From NCBI GenBank assembly GCA_018881555.1, contig JACAXG010000064.1, positions 2,354,852-2,418,851 of the forward strand: a DNA stretch of 64,000 nt. Direction: 5' to 3'. Positions 10,993-24,236 of the stretch are shown here, one piece after another. The DNA is from Amblyornis subalaris. Its lineage: Eukaryota > Chordata > Aves > Passeriformes > Ptilonorhynchidae. How positions within the stretch are numbered: position 1 is the stretch's first letter; each line of letters begins with the position of its first letter. Both the position numbers and the translations under genes were made by a program. Under the pieces are notes generated by a model. It was not told where the DNA came from. It was given only the letters and a program-made list of their open reading frames with translations, and did no database searches.

Positions 10993-13496
10993 GACTTTCT
11001 TTCCCAGNTGTATTTCTTCTTCCCTGAGGAAAAATGGCCACTGGCACAGAGGCTGGGGCCAGTCCTCAGCCCACCAAAGGTTTGGAGACCTTTGGCTCTG
11101 CAGGCAAACCTGGGGTTTGATGATGAGTGAGCAGAGCTCCCGGTTCAGATGCTCACTGCAAACACTGCTGGGCACCAGGTTGTGCCCTCCACGCTTCAGA
11201 GCTTTCTCTGTGCCTGCTTCTCATTCCCAAGCTTTCCCTGCTGTGCTGAAGCACTCCTGGAAATTAGGAATGCTAATGGCACGGTGGCCAACAGCAAAGG
11301 TGCCCAGCAGGAGGGGAGATGTCGAGCCTCGCGTGATGAATTTGCATTGCTGCAGCACCAGGGATTCTCATGAAAGGATCAGGGCTCTGTTTGGTGGGGA
11401 TCTGAGTGAATAAAAAATAGCACAGCTCTCAGACTCGGGGATAAGAAACGTGCAACAGCATCTGAAACCAGGGAGAGAGGAGAAGAGGTGAGAGTAAAGC
11501 AGGGAAACTACCTACCAGGGACAGATAAAGCCATTTGTGCTGCTTAGCCTCAGCCAAATCCTTGTGCAGGTCTACCAAGGCTTCACAGGAACAAAAATTA
11601 TATACAAACNTTATTTCATAAATTGAAGAGATGATATTAATAATAGCAATACTAATGAACTGTTGCTTAAGATGGTTTAATTTCTAAATAGACTATGTTA
11701 AAGGTGAAGTGGGATGTGTACAGGGCACCTCTGATAAGAACAAGGAGCTTGAACACAGTATTGGCTTTTAATTTAGGACCTGATTTACCACTTGAAACTC
11801 ACTGCATGCCTGGTTTTTAGACACAGTGTCGGTGTCTCAGGGCAGGATATAACCCAGCAAACCTGGACAACCAGGTAACATAAAGCCCCTTCTTAATTAT
11901 GGGATAGCTTCAGGCGCAGGGAGGAGAAAGAGAAAGGAGAAAGAGATGCTGCTTGATGGATGGCAGTATGGGAGGCATAAATTAAAGGAATTTATAATAT
12001 TGAACATTTTAAAAGTTTGTNGTTCTCTGTGTGATTTTTATTTCAGCCATTCCCTGACACAAGAATTCCTCCATGTGCAGAAAATGACATGAAGAACATT
12101 ATTTGCTCTGTTTTAAAAAAGACAAATCAAAACCTGATCTTTATCCCTGGACTCTTACATGGAGAACAGAGTAAAAATCTCATTTTACAGCCTGCATGCA
12201 ACTCCTTTCCCTATCTGAAAGTGCCTCTGTGGCACCTGACCCACAAGTTCATGGTTATGGAGAACAAATTTTGGATTTTAGATCACCCAGCCCAGAGCAG
12301 CTTGTGGGATCTGGGCAATGCTCTCCACAGCAAACGGAGCCTCAGCAAACACCCTCTGCTGGTTCCTGCAGGTCTGACACGGAGAAACTCCTTGCTCTGC
12401 TAAAAGTCAGGCATGCAAAATTCCCCTTTTGCAGCTTCAGCTATTTTAATTGGCATGGAAGAGCTGAAGAGGGTGGGAATGCTGTAGAAAATACTAGGCT
12501 AGAAAAGATTTCTGCTCAAGCCATTTCCTCAAGAGAGTATTGACTTCAGTTCAAACCATGCTGGTGTAACCTTTCCTTAAATATCTCTCCTGATGGGAAT
12601 TTTTGCAATTTCCCTGTTAATGTTNGAATGATTTCTGTAGGCATTTGCTTTCTTTTCCTAATTTCTTTTTNAAATTAAATTCTTTGACAATTTTCTGTTT
12701 CTTTCTCAAGCAACCCATCCCCTTTTTTATGTTCTTGGGTTTTTCTGTGTTGCCTGTATTGTTGCTTCTGCAGAAAGCCATGGCTACAAATAGATAATAT
12801 GGTTATGTGATGTGATCTCCTTTAAGAGACTCATATGTTTACCTAAAAATAGAATGAGCCTAAAAGACCTTATTTCTTCTTTTTCTTTTTTTAATTAAGA
12901 CTTTTATCAGGTCATTTCATAGATGAAAATTCATCTTCTAATCAGAGACTGTCATATTCCTTTAGGTTAATACTGCAAAATAACACCAGTGGGACTTTTA
13001 GACATTAGGCAATTAATTGTCTGTAAAACTTCTGTTTCAAAATTTGAGGAGCCTTGTGCTGCTAATGAACAGTAGAACACAAGTTTCAATCCTTTATCAG
13101 TGAAATCTCGGATACCTGTTTGGGAATGGCACCGACCAGCAGGGTACAGTGATACTCCGCTGGAATTTAAAGCACACAGCAAGAAATACTGGTATTTTTT
13201 TTTTGTTTCAAATAATCTTTCCTTCATGCTCGATTTCTCTCCAGAGCATAACAAAAGGACAGCCAAGAGCTCAGGAGCCCCGTTACGAAGTGCTCAAGGG
13301 ATGCTGGCACGAATTCTGACTTTGGTGAATATCCCATGGAGGGCATGGGGAAGGTGAGCTCTGCTCAGGTCNTTATGGCTCAATGTTTTGACTCAGCCTT
13401 ATTTTGCCTTCTCTTCCAGTGTCTGCCACCACTCGTGGTACCATCATGGTCACTTAGATTACACTTCTTGAATAGGTGCGTGAAACACTGAATAAT
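10993..13496. other. Non-coding stretch, nothing recognised
   Basis: No identifiable repeat or exon. Two overlapping open frames at 12,089-12,543 (104 and 115 codons) have no domain features. Confidence 0.55.
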
Positions 13497-13645
13497 TATA
13501 AAACCACAGAGCGGTTTGGGTTGGAAGGGATCTTAAAGATGACCTAATTCCAGCCCCTTGCCATGGACAGGGATGCCACCTACTAGACCAGATTGCTCCA
13601 AGCCCTTCCAACCCAGCCTTGAACGCTTCCAGGGATGGGGCAGAC
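13497..13645 (-). mobile_element. CR1 LINE fragment (3' end)
   Basis: Plus strand reads GCGGTTTGGGTTGGAAGGGA, CCTTGCCATGGACAGGGATG, TTGAACGCTTCCAGGGATGG, a typical CR1 3' end in reverse orientation. Confidence 0.88.
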
Positions 13646-14585
13646 ACAGGTATTTGCTGTACCAAAAAAGCATTAGCAAGGCAGAGCTGTGGAAAGGGCT
13701 TTTAAGAAAGGACATGCAAAGTTGTTTCATGAGGGAATTCACATCCAGCTCAGTGCTCTGGACAAGCTTAAATGGGATTTATTGCTCAACCAGAGAGCTG
13801 CTTGTGAGGTTGGGGTCTGGACATCCAGCTCCTGAACTGTGATACAACTTCTGCAAACAAACAGTTCCTCCAGGCCTTTGTGGCTGACAAATACATCCTG
13901 TGATTTCTGTCCCTGAGGGCAGATCCTGCGCCAGGGTTAACGGAAACAAGTTCAGTTTAATTTTTCTCCCTGAAGTTTCTGAGCAAACAGCTCCCTACCC
14001 TCTGTCTGGAAAATACAAACTCAGTGAAGAGCTTGCTGTGGGTTGATCATTTTTAAAGCACTGCTGATCTCTCTAGAGGTGTGTGGGTGTTTTCTTAGAC
14101 CTCTGTTTTAACAGACTGCAATTACCAGTGCCCCTGTATCTTTGTTTAACACAGCAGTGGCACCGACAGTGGCTGAGAGGATGCAGCTGCTGAGGCTTTC
14201 TGTGAAATATCCAGGGGTTGCAGAGTGTGTCTCACATTTTCTGTTTTGAAAATGGCTCAGTTCTGATAAGCTGTTCAAAGTCAAAGTTCANGCACTGGCA
14301 CTGACGTGGAATTAGTTTGTCAGATATTTACATCACCCTTCTTTAACATGCTTTCCTTTAAACCTGCAGATGTCTGGAGCAATTTTATGCGATAAAAGCA
14401 CAATGTTCTCCTGAGTGCAAAGACCACTTGAGCAATATAAAAAGTGATTTCTCAACCATTTGATCTTTCGATGCAGAAACTTGGGGTATTGATAAAATCC
14501 AAGTGAAGTCCAGGTTAAGTTATTGCCAATATCAGTTNCTGAAAAATGACCTCAGGATGGTTCCTGTTACATAAAAACCTCTGCA
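13646..14585. other. Non-coding stretch, nothing recognised
   Basis: No recognised repeat or gene. Confidence 0.6.
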
Positions 14586-14753
14586 TTGCCCAGAGAAGTT
14601 GTGGACGCCCCATCCCTGGAAGNGTTCAAGTCCAGGTTGGATGGGGCTGTGAGCAACCTGGTCCAGTGGAAGATGTCCCTGCCCATGGCAGGAGTTTGGA
14701 ATGGGATGACCTTTGAGATCCCTTCCAACCCAAACCATTCCANGACTCCATGG
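14586..14753 (+). mobile_element. CR1 LINE fragment (3' end)
   Basis: Starts at TTGCCCAGAGAAGTTGTGG and passes through CCCCATCCCTGGAAG and TGCCCATGGCAGGAG to CCCTTCCAACCCAAACCATT. Confidence 0.9.
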
Positions 14754-15870
14754 TTTTCACAAACCCAACAAATCCACTGTCTCATCCTGTCACAGCTTCC
14801 ACCTGCCTGTGGGTTCTTGGNTGTTCAAACCTGCATCTCTCTTGCCTCCAAAGATTTCCTGTAACATTGACAGGGCTGAAAACCCAGAGGTGGGATTAAT
14901 GTCACCTACCTTAGGTGGTGCCTGCACTCCTCAGTGTTGGAATGTTCCTGCACAGGAACAGACATTATCCATCTNACTGATTTTTAACATCTGAATTATA
15001 CTCTAAGATGAACTATTTTCATCATTGACTCTAAAAGCACATTCATTTCTAGTTCAGGTGTAGACCTTTAGACNTTTTTATGAGATAAACCCAAATCACA
15101 NAAGCTTTTGAGTAAAGAATGTGATTTTATTTAGAAATGTTGTAAATCGATAATTTTTAATCTGCTTTCTCTGAGGTGCTATTTTTTAAAAAAGAAAATT
15201 TTCCACTTTTCTGCTTTTGGTTTTGCTCTTTTTTCTTTGGCTCTTGTTCCTCCTTTATAATTATTTTTTCCTTCTGCTATGACTGCATTACATCCCTCTT
15301 AAAGCAGTTTCCTAACTTTTTCTGCACTTTCTGTTCAAAGTGTAAAGAAAGTTCAGGAAAAGTTAAGATTAGAATTGCTTTCACATACTAATATTTCATA
15401 AGATGTCCAAGAAGAATTTTAAAGATTGTTCAACAAAAGCTAATCTTACATTTTCAACAAAATGCTAACTTTTAATGAACTGAAGAGTGATGAACTCTAA
15501 TTATAACAATGAACTCTAATTATACCATTTCATATTTTCATCAATACTCAGGCTGACTGCAAATGTTGGCACAATGAGGTCTCTTTTACTGACACNTCCA
15601 GAAATAGTTTTATCTATAAAATTCCAATGACATCGACTAAAGAACAAGTTGTTCAATTCTTGGAAGAGCTTTTTACTTAAATGTTAGTCTTTTCTCTTCT
15701 TTGACTGTCGAAAGGACACATAGTTAAATGAATGAACAAAACTAACAAGAGACAATGGAGAGACCTGGAGAATAAATGGTATTCATGGTTTGGAGTTAAT
15801 CCAAACCCTCTATTGTGCTGTGATGATCCCAATGGCAATAACTCTGATCTGCTTGTCATGAAGGAATCCG
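14754..15870. other. Non-coding stretch with a small tandem duplication
   Basis: Mostly AT-rich sequence. At 15,491-15,524 the 15-mer TGAACTCTAATTATA occurs twice, 19 bp apart start to start. No gene signature. Confidence 0.55.
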
Positions 15871-16178
15871 CAAGAAGGATGGAGAGGGACTTTTTACAAG
15901 AATGTGTAGGGAGAGGACAAGGGGAAACGACTTCAAATGGAAGGAAAATAGGTTTAGATTAAATATTAGAAAAAAATTTCTTCTTNGTGAGGGTGGTCAG
16001 GCCCTGGCACAGGTTGCCCAGAGAAGCTGAGGATACCCCATCCCTGGAAGTGTCCAAGGCCAGGNTGGATGGGGCTTGGAGCAACCTGGGCTAGTGGAAG
16101 GTGTCCATGCCCAAGGCAGGGGGTTGGAATGAGATGGTCTTTAAGGTCCTTTCNAATCCAAACCATTCTGATTCTCTA
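15871..16178 (+). mobile_element. CR1 LINE fragment (3' part)
   Basis: Landmarks in order: ATGGAGAGGGACTTTTTACA, GGTTTAGATTAAATATTAG, GAGGGTGGTCAGGCCCTGG, TTGCCCAGAGAAGC, GGGCTTGGAGCAACCTGG, then a degraded tail ending CCAAACCATTCTGATTCT. Confidence 0.92.
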
Positions 16179-16659
16179 ATTTGTTGTGTAATTGTTAATA
16201 TACAAGATGTGAGCAACTCAGCAAACCTGGAAAAACCCCTCCAGTGCCATTTCAGGCATCACAGGGTGATAACAAGGAGGAGGATGGTGTGAAGGTACGA
16301 GGGCCATGCTGGGACACCAGCAGGGACAATGTGTGCAGTTCTGACATCCCAGTGCTGGAAAAACACTGCTGGAGTTTAACAAGGCAAAACACAACCAATT
16401 AAGGCATTTGGATTTCTCCGATCTCAGAGAGAAGCNGGGGAGAGCAAGTGCAGCTAATTGGATGTTCAGCTCTTGACTGGGTGTGCGTGTTTTCCTTTTG
16501 AATGCAAATTCCTCCTGGGCATAAATCCCCAGCAGGAGAAGAATTAATGGAGGTACCTGGTGGTTTATGCTTAAACCGTAGAAAATTTGAACGTGGTGCT
16601 GTCCTTTTCTCATTTTTTTTTGTGCAGCATCTGGTATAGAGGGATCACTACTGAGCTGC

Positions 16660-17460
16660 AGTTATTACTATTAATGAAACAGCATGTAAAATTTATCAGT
16701 TTCTCTCTAAGACCTGCAGAAACTTTTGAATTTAAATAGGGCACGCTGAAGTTTATTTTGCATCCTTTTAATAAAAAAATAGCTGAACTCCTAAAGGTGT
16801 CTGGGTGTAAACCTGAAAAAAAGATTCGGGCTCAGTGAGCCACACCAGAATTTCTGCTTGGTAAATATGCAAATCCCAAAGCACTGCAGCACTCTATTAA
16901 AACATGATCTATTAACTGAAAACTTATTGCTGGTTACTATGCTTAGACTAACTTCTAAGTGGTGAGTTTGCACATTTTGGGGGNAATATTTGAAGTGGGG
17001 GTGGGTGGGAAGATTGTGCAATCAGCCACCTTATCTTTAACTTCTCATCCAATTTCCATTTTGAAAGTCTTTAATGGAGAAGCAAGGCATGTTTAATTGA
17101 TTGCCATTAAAATCTTCAAAGGAATAAGCAAGATGAAAGTTGTTTCTAATTACTGCATTATGATGTAAGCTTAACGATACAACACTTCTCCAAATTGATT
17201 TTATTAGAATTTAAGATGAGGAATTAATTGAGTTGCCGTATTGATCCATTTTATTTTTCCCCCATTTAACATGTCCAGTGGAAAAAAAAGCTATTGAGCT
17301 GTGGAATAGTAATGAGGACTTAAGAAAGAAAGTCGAAGTGAAGATGGATTGGCCANTAAAAATAACTTATAAAAACCATAGTGTGATGGCAGAATATAGT
17401 GGCAGAGACCAATTTATCTCTNGGTTAATTAGAGTAAATTAAGGTTAATTCTTTTGTCAT
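16660..17460. other. AT-rich stretch with conserved-noncoding character (tentative)
   Basis: Repeat-free, AT-rich, with many TAAT/ATTA homeodomain-type cores and unbroken short motifs. It resembles the conserved non-coding elements found near developmental genes. This is an impression from composition only; no alignment was possible. Confidence 0.2.
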
Positions 17461-17828
17461 TTAACTGTTATTTTTTNTCTCACTTCATCCTACCTGTTTG
17501 TACTAGAATAACTGCTTTCCTGGTAAAGCAATATTCCAAAAATCTCTGTCCAGTTCTGCTAGATTTGCCTTTGAAGAGCTCTTTAGANTTACCTCCAAAA
17601 CCTAAAAACCACTTCCATGGATGTGCATGATGTTTCCTAAAAGTCTGAAGGGTATTTAAGGTTGTTTTATTGGTCTAATTCTCCTAGAATGTGATTCCTG
17701 CTGTTCTGCTTGAGTGCCAGTGCAAGACAGGCACTGTTAGGAAATTTGTTCTTACAAATATAAGCCATTAAATTATTTTTTTACTGATAGTTGTTTTTTT
17801 GTGTTGTGCTGGAGTAACTATCCATAAC

Positions 17829-17975
17829 ATCACAGAATCATGGAATGGATGATATAGGAATGGATCTTTGGAGATCATCTGGTACAACCCCCTCAAGAAG
17901 GTNTAGCAAAAGCAGACTGTAAAGGACTGTGTCCAGTTGGGTTCCAAATATCTGCATGGATNGAGACTCCAAAGT
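17829..17975 (-). mobile_element. CR1 LINE fragment, divergent subfamily
   Basis: Plus strand begins CACAGAATCATGGAATGG and continues GGAGATCATCTGGTACAACC and CTGTGTCCAGTTGGGTTCC, matching the end of an older CR1 subfamily in reverse. Confidence 0.75.
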
Positions 17976-19808
17976 CTCCTAGGGAAACTTGTGAGGGAAA
18001 CTCACCAGGGAAAAAATCATCATTGTGTTCTGTTCTTGCAGAGCACAGCAAACAATAGAGTCTCATTTTCTTCTTCACAAATCCTGCAAACGGACTATTT
18101 CCCTATTTTCTCTCATTTCTTTCTGAACTACAGCTTTCAAAATGAAGTGAAAAGTATTCTGAAGGCAAAATGCTCCTCCAGAAGTTGGTTGCTGTAACTG
18201 AGATTTGAGGAGTGCTCTTTTGGCTTTGGTGCTCGTGTTGGGCAAATTAAATTAACTGTTATATCTGGTATTTCAAAGTTCACACTGATGCTTTCCCTGT
18301 CTTTCCCATTGATTATGCAAATTGGAATATTCTGTGTATACAGAGAGATTGCAGTGTAATTAAATACATGATTTATAATTGTATTTTAGGCTCTGGTACA
18401 ATTTAGGAGAAGCTGTTTCTATTTGAGCCCTGAAGCTGTAAATTCTCAGCTGACTTCTGCTAATACTTAAAGCTGTAACGCAGTTTAGGAAGAAATGAGA
18501 ATAGACATACTTGGGGGTGTTAATTACAACCATGCCTGGGTTTCCTTGGAATTATATCTCTTCATCAATATTGTTATCTTTCCTTCAGAGACAGAAATCT
18601 CCAAATCAGTGATGTTCTCATTCCCTGTGCAGGCAGGAGAAAAATTGTANTGAAAGTGTATTTTAGTGGTAGCTTCAACAACAAAAATAATAATAATTAA
18701 AAAAAATTCACCTGGAAATAATACTCCTCTCTTCCATTGGAAAGACTTCAGTAAAGGAAAATGCTGCCAGCTTTCCAGCCAAGTGGGGCTCTAGGAGAGA
18801 ATTTGACTCTTTTGTCACCAAATAATTTATGCATGAGGCAGAGCCAGTTTATTTGCAGCCATATAGCAGAATCTTATCAAAGCTCCGTTGAAGCAGCTCC
18901 TCTGTTAAAACCAGTAGTAGCCTCTTATTCCAAATAATCAGGTCATGGCATCTCACACATTTACTAATAAGTGACGTTAGCATTAATTGGCAAAGTGATT
19001 GCAGAAATACAGTGTTGTATCCAGGAGCAACTTTAATGAGCTCCTAGAGGATCAAAGCCTCTTTTGGAAGTTCAGAAATTGCCCATTCCTGAAGTTCAAA
19101 CTCAACTAAAGCTGCTGGCACTCGGAACATTGCACTAGAGGAGAAAGGAATGTGTTCAATAACAGCCCAGCAAGGGAAATGAAAGTAAGCAGCAAATATC
19201 TCAAAATGTGTCTTCTTTTTTTTTTTTTAATTCAGTTTTCACTTCAGACACCAGGTGTAAAGCCAAATAATCATGTTAAGTTTTAAGCGAAATGTTAATT
19301 ACAGAAATCCACAGTGAAGAAACAGAGCTGAGATGCGGCCAGAAAACACTCATTAAATAAGGAGTGATGGCTTGGTAGGCTGAGTAGGTAAACTTTAAAA
19401 AGTTTTCTCAGTGGTAAATATCAAAATCCTGTTCGTTTATGTGTTGCAGAAATGTGGTCTTAGCTCTCAAATGGGCAGGTACCTGCTTCACCAAAGAGGC
19501 CCTGAACAGCTGCTGAATGAACACAAGTATTACTTGATTGCTTAAAATTAAAAGTGAAATTGAGAGCTGTGAGTCCTTCTAAACACAAAATGTAGCTGTA
19601 TCTCACTTATTCACCCTCTGGCTGAGGAAGGAAATGTGATGGAGCACGAGAGGTTTGATTAACCCCATCCAATCTGCAGTGTCAATGAGAAAGGCTCCAG
19701 AAAAAAGCTTGGAGGGTTGGCAGAAAGCTTCCAGTGTCTTGATTGTATTTTGTTCTTCAGCTGTTTGTAGCGACACCATGAAATTCTTATGAAATTTGCC
19801 AAGGGTGT

Positions 19809-19848
<40 letters not shown>

Positions 19849-20556
19849 CTGTGAGTTTCTGCTGAAAATCCTCTGGAGGCCAGGAGGAGAACTATTGCTC
19901 TTCCAAAGTGTAACTGCTCTCATGGCTTGTACAGTCAAAAGGTGGAAAAAACCCAATATTTTATGAATCCTAGAACAAATTGCTTCAATTTATTTCCTCC
20001 CTGAGCATTTGACCAAAGAATGGTGCTAAGTGTGAGCTAATGAATTCACCAGGGAGTGAAAACAAAGTAAATACATTTTGTGAAGGATCAATTAGCGGCT
20101 GCAGTCTCTATCTCTGAGCCTATTTTCCTCTCTTTCCCACTCGTTTGTGGATTTTATCTCTCTGCAGGGCAAATAAGGTTGTATCACTGCTCCTGAAACT
20201 GGTACATGCTTGGCTAATGAGTGGAGCAAGGGAATTATACTCTGTATTGTCTATCACTCTTGCAAATTTTTCCCAGATCTATTGGCATGGATCTGAGCAA
20301 GCACATGCATTAATCTATGCCCACTTCACTGAATTATTCCCATAATTAACTGTGATGTGCCTGTCAAAACAGAGGTGGGAAAGCCATAGAATTTAAGTGA
20401 GTGAGGCTTGAGTGGTGCTGTATACCAGAGGTAAAATTCCCCTCACCAAACTTCAGCTTTTAAGCATCAGTTGAAGTCTAAACTGTCCAGATTCCCTCAA
20501 GAGCTAGTGGGAAAGGGATGGGAGAGTCTCCAGAGAGAGCTGCTGCTGAGTTANCA
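17976..20556. other. Non-coding stretch containing an (AC)n array
   Basis: AT-rich and largely repeat-free apart from the microsatellite at 19,815. The part at 18,820-19,060 looks like conserved non-coding DNA by composition. No exon can be supported. Confidence 0.5.
19815..19844. repeat. (AC)n microsatellite
   Basis: About 15 perfect AC units preceded by ACAT. It likely varies in length between individuals. Confidence 0.95.
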
Positions 20557-20613
20557 GTTGGAGTCGATGNCCTCAGAGGTCTTTTCCAACCATAATGATG
20601 CAATGATTCTATA
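20557..20613 (+). mobile_element. Short CR1 3'-end remnant
   Basis: GTTGGAGTCGATG, then GGTCTTTTCCAACCATAATG and a degraded octamer tail CAATGATTCTATA, typical of the last 60 bp of a CR1 subfamily. Confidence 0.7.
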
Positions 20614-23280
20614 ATTTTACTAAATGGCTTCTTACATTGTCTAAAAATCTTCTCTCCTTCCTTGCTCGTTCATGTTTATGTTTGGTCCTTGCTATCAATG
20701 TCTTCTCCACCACGGGAAAAAGTGCCCAAGTAATTCCTAAATATTTTTGATGACCTCTATCTGTCAACACCTCTCTAGAGAAAGCAGGAAGCATTGGGAA
20801 TTCAGCACAAGAACAGCNTGATTACAATTCTGCCTTTTCTTCGGGGTGCTTAATATCCGTATTATCTTGTGTGCATACATATTTAAATGCTACATGCTGC
20901 CTTTCAGCAATAGACTGCTGGTGGTTTGAAGTGCCCATAAAACTGCTGGAAAGTGGCAGTGCCAATTAATCTGTTGACAGATTTGTTGTTTAAATATTAA
21001 CAGGACGTTAAGCAAATGTTGGCTGCTGCACTGAGATCCCTCAGAGCGCCTTCCCCCAAAGTGCCGAGCATTTCCACACGCTGAAAACGTCCTGGACACT
21101 GCAGGATGGGAAGGTTGTCATCATTTTTCTGTCCCTTTTCCCCTCACAGCTCCTAAACACACCATAAATATCATCTATCCTCGTGAAAAAGAGAAGATTT
21201 ATAAAAGTCTCATGCAGATCGTAAACCTCTTACAGCAATTACTGAGTTGTGAGTTTGTAGAGGGCATAGCAGGGAAGGGTTTAGCCTCTGATTGCTTCAC
21301 CTTGGCAGTGGAGTAAGGAATGAAACTGGGGCGATGAATTTATCTGTCTGCTCAGCTGGTGATGTGGGAAACCTTGGAAAAGCCTCTGCAGAGGAAGGAA
21401 ATTTTGATGCAGGATCAAGATGAGTTTGTGCCACATTGCCCAGGAGTGCTGTGCCAGGGTGAATTTGGCTGCCTTGGTGCCCGCGGGTGCAGAGAATTAG
21501 GAACAGGAGGTTGGTGGAAACGAGGTTTGTCTCAGTCCTGTCCATAAAAAAAGACATGGGGTACATAATACGGACGTTTGATTTCCCTGGCTAAAAACAG
21601 GGACCTTAGAGAAGATCTGGAGCACACAGAGCCTGATAGATCATGTGAACTTTAACATCAAATTGAGGCAGCAGCAACGTGACGGTGAGGATGCCTCCTG
21701 CTCTGCAATTTCACTCTGCCACTTTTCCCATTTTCTTTTCCCATCAAGCTCATTCGTGGTTCTAAACAGTTTCTTGTTGTCATTTCATCCTTTTACCTCT
21801 TTTATTCCAATGAGTTTCATATCTCACAACCCATCCATCACATTTCAATTCAGTCTTGGATTGCTGCTGGAAGCTTCCCAATTTAATTTCTATTATTTTA
21901 ACACATTACATAATAGTNTGAACATAATTTGTTGANTGTTTCAATCTGCACATATTTTTTTTTTATTTAATGAATGTTGTGATAAAGACTTCTTTAAAAA
22001 TTTTAAAGCATCCTCACTGTAACCATACTGCCCATCAATTGGAATAATAAAATTTATTGACTTTGCTACAGGTTCAGTCCTAAATGCTGGTCATTCATTT
22101 GGGTTGCACATTGCAGTTCTTTCTTTACAGCTTTAACAGAATAATGAAGAAAAAACTATTATTTATTTTTTTTAATGCTGATTGAAGATAATGACTGAGG
22201 AAAGCCAGGTTGATAGCAAGAGGTCTGCTCTGGATTTTGAATTTTTCAGACTTTATAAGGGTTTTTCACAGGGTCTGTGGGCTCTCCCTGTCTGGAATGT
22301 TGTTTACAGAAATCAACATGGACAAAAGTTCAATACTGCTCCACAGTCAGTTTCTTGTAGCTGCTCCTGTTTCCTGAGTTGCAGTTGAGCTGTACCAAAG
22401 ATTACCCATTTTATTTCAGTAAAAGGCTGAAATAAATAAATTCCAGCCATGGCTGAAAGAGAAGAGCTGGCTCCAGCTTCAGATGAAGGCTGTCTTCAGT
22501 CTCACATCTCTCGCAGCACAGCCAGACGAGGGCATCCAGGTCTCCCGGGTCCCTGTTGCTTCCACTGTACAGACATTCCTCTTCATCTGAAAATTCCATT
22601 TGTTTTGCCTCCTTTAAAAATGAGTCATGAGATCTGGTTTCTGATTTGAGATTAAATGAAAAGGGAGTAGATAGCCAGAGAGAAAAGGCTCACTAAAACA
22701 GGAAAATGTATAGGTTTCTACGGAATAAAAGCTAATTTAACTCCCCAAAAAATTCCATAATAAGATATTGATTACAGTTTTTATTATGAGGTTGCTATTG
22801 AGTCAGGGACAGCTTCAGTAAATAAAACCAAAGATCAAAAATTTTCAAGCTGTAGTTTCACAGAAAAGGGTGATAATTACAGTCTGGAGCAGTTTAAACA
22901 GATTAATAACTTCTCTTAGAGAAATATAAACCATGGGGGTGACACGTTCTTCCCTAAGCAGACGAGATTTGGATATTAAAAAAAAAATTTAGGTGACATA
23001 AAACATCGTGTAATTTCCTTTTTTTTTTTTTTTCATTTCCTTTATGTGCTTCCCCATATTTTTTATTTCATTATTTTCATTTGGTTTTGCTGTGCTCTGA
23101 CTTTCTGCTGCACAGAGAAGTGTTATAACAGTGGCAGTTTTGACAAGCTGCTCTCACAATGTGGGGGCTTTCCTTGCCAAGTTGTGGGTTCCTGATGCCT
23201 CTGGGTATTCCTCACACCTCTGGTCGGTTTGACTCTTATCTTTTCAGTTTGGAGGGGAGAATGCAAGCCTAAACAAAAGC
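20614..23280. other. Non-coding stretch, nothing recognised
   Basis: No repeat or gene signature. Poly-A/T runs occur near 21,955 and 22,980-23,035. Confidence 0.55.
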
Positions 23281-24236
23281 AAGGTGTTATTTATGAACAC
23301 CCCTATTGTTGGCTTTTGCATGTTTTTAATGATCCCTTAATTGAGGTAAAAGTTATTAGGATGTTAATGAGTTTAATTCTTAGTGATGTTAAGAAGTTGT
23401 TAAAATGTTTTTATCAAATTTGGTTGTTACAGGATAAAAATGTTAAAACCCCAGTTTATGAAGTTTGCCTTTGAGGTTATGTTTTTGAACAGTTTTATGA
23501 AATTTTATTGTTGAGGGTATGTTGTATAGTGGGCTGTTGGATTGTTCCAAGTTATTTGTGTGGTGTTTTAGTTAGTTTTCATAAGTTTTCCTTATGTTAA
23601 AAGAAGTGCCTATTCCCTTTTGACCATTCTTCAAGCNTCAATATTAAGGTGCAGTAGACCCTCCTGGGGAAATCCCGGGCTATTTTTAGTAACTGACAGT
23701 TGGGCTGCAGCTCAGCTCCACCCTGCCCTGAATTNCAATGAGGATGATTTCCCGCCGAAAGACCCTCTCCCTGANGACAGCGAGCCATTGGAAGATTCAT
23801 ATGATCTCACTGCGGGACTCCACCAATCCTCCTGGACCTTGTGGGCTGGACTGTGGGCGGTCATGGGCGGAGCCAAGGGACCATAAAAACCCCTGCACAG
23901 CAGCAGGAGATGCTCTTTTGCCCTGGACTAGCCTGGGTAAAGCCTGANACNGGGTTGCTGGCNTAGCTCCTCAGAGAGACTGAATTAATTAATCCTGTTT
24001 CAGANTAGCTGAAGCAGACCCCAGTGTTGCGAGGCCTCGGCCCTGGGTTAACAGCCGGACAGGCTACTCAGGTCTCNGATCCTGCCACCCGGTTTTATTT
24101 ATTTTATTTTTATTATTTTCCTTTTTTTTGGATTCCGGACTTTAGTTTTTCCTAATCGATTTTTTTTCCCCTGTTAATAAATTACCTGTTTTTTTTAATT
24201 AAGCAACAAGAGTTGTTTTTTATTCCTGATGCAAGG
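23280..24236 (+). mobile_element. Probable solo LTR (ERVL-like), boundaries approximate
   Basis: A block unlike its surroundings. A T/G-rich left part (23,280-23,600) is followed by a GC-richer segment with a TATA-like ATAAAAACCCC near 23,883, then CTGCACAGCAGCAGG. After a T-rich segment comes AATAAA at 24,176-24,181. This order (U3, TATA, R, poly(A) signal, short U5) is that of an avian retroviral LTR read on the plus strand. No internal retroviral sequence lies on either side, so it would be a solo LTR. I could not fix canonical TG...CA ends. GCAAGG occurs near both ends (about 23,279 and 24,230) and may be chance or a target-site duplication. The left edge could instead be nearer 23,630. 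Confidence 0.45.
24176..24181 (+). terminator. Poly(A) signal of the solo LTR-like block
   Basis: AATAAA followed by a T-rich tract and then a GTTGTTTTTT downstream element. Confidence 0.4.

Noticed and set aside
19603..19956. Open frames with a Cys-Val repeat
   Set aside because: Translation of the (AC)n microsatellite.
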